Shown piece after piece: positions 5,686-5,693 of a stretch of DNA of 5,693 nt (the stretch's first letter is position 1; every line of letters begins with the position of its first letter). The DNA comes from an uncultured Bacteroidota bacterium (GTDB lineage Bacteria > Bacteroidota > Bacteroidia > Chitinophagales > Chitinophagaceae): NCBI GenBank assembly GCA_903851455.1, contig CAINOM010000174.1, forward strand, positions 1 through 5,693, in the 5' to 3' direction. The notes under the pieces are model-generated. The model worked only from the letters and a program-made list of their open reading frames with translations. It was not told the origin of the DNA and did not search any database. A program made the position numbers and the translations under genes.

Positions 5686-5693
5686 GGATATCA

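Overview
Most of this window (about position 890 to the end) reads as a member of the Bacteroidota, probably Chitinophagaceae-like. The reasons are moderate GC (48% in one line counted by hand at 2461-2520), A-rich leaders without Shine-Dalgarno sites, -7 boxes of the TAnnTTTG type, exported proteins cleaved before Gln, and DUF3857-type proteins. The first ~880 bases are different: GC-rich (68% in the first line) and coding for a proteobacterial-style acyl-CoA dehydrogenase. They are joined in frame, around 863-893, to the tail of a Bacteroidota gene. The most economical reading is an assembly chimera, so the first open frame should not be read as one natural protein.

Layout. 3-~880 (+): acyl-CoA dehydrogenase, open at the window edge and cut at the join. 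~882-1181 (+): C-terminal ~97 residues of a DUF3857-type protein. 1238-3334 (+): a complete exported DUF3857/transglutaminase-like protein of 698 aa whose catalytic triad looks degenerate; it is a tandem relative of the preceding fragment. 3338-3483: convergent intergenic region with a perfect 12-bp palindrome. 3484-3765 (-): DUF721/DciA-like protein. 3853-4563 (-): exported protein of unknown function. 4621-5385 (-): exported protein with one PDZ domain and no protease domain. 5386-5490: divergent control region. 5491-5685 (+): HigB/RelE-family toxin that stops early, eight bases before the window ends.

The part most worth a second look is 5433-5476. A textbook Bacteroidota promoter (TTTG, 19-bp spacer, TATTTTTG) lies inside two related 17-bp palindromes, one over each promoter box. 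This looks like an autoregulated toxin-antitoxin control region. The toxin behind it is AT-rich and has a TAG where family members continue; the next codons (Gly-Tyr) still match the family. It may be a nonsense-inactivated toxin or a contig-end sequence error.

The three minus-strand genes share an orientation with gaps of 57 and 87 bases, but candidate internal -7 boxes make a single operon uncertain. I see no RNA gene, CRISPR array, insertion sequence or replication origin.
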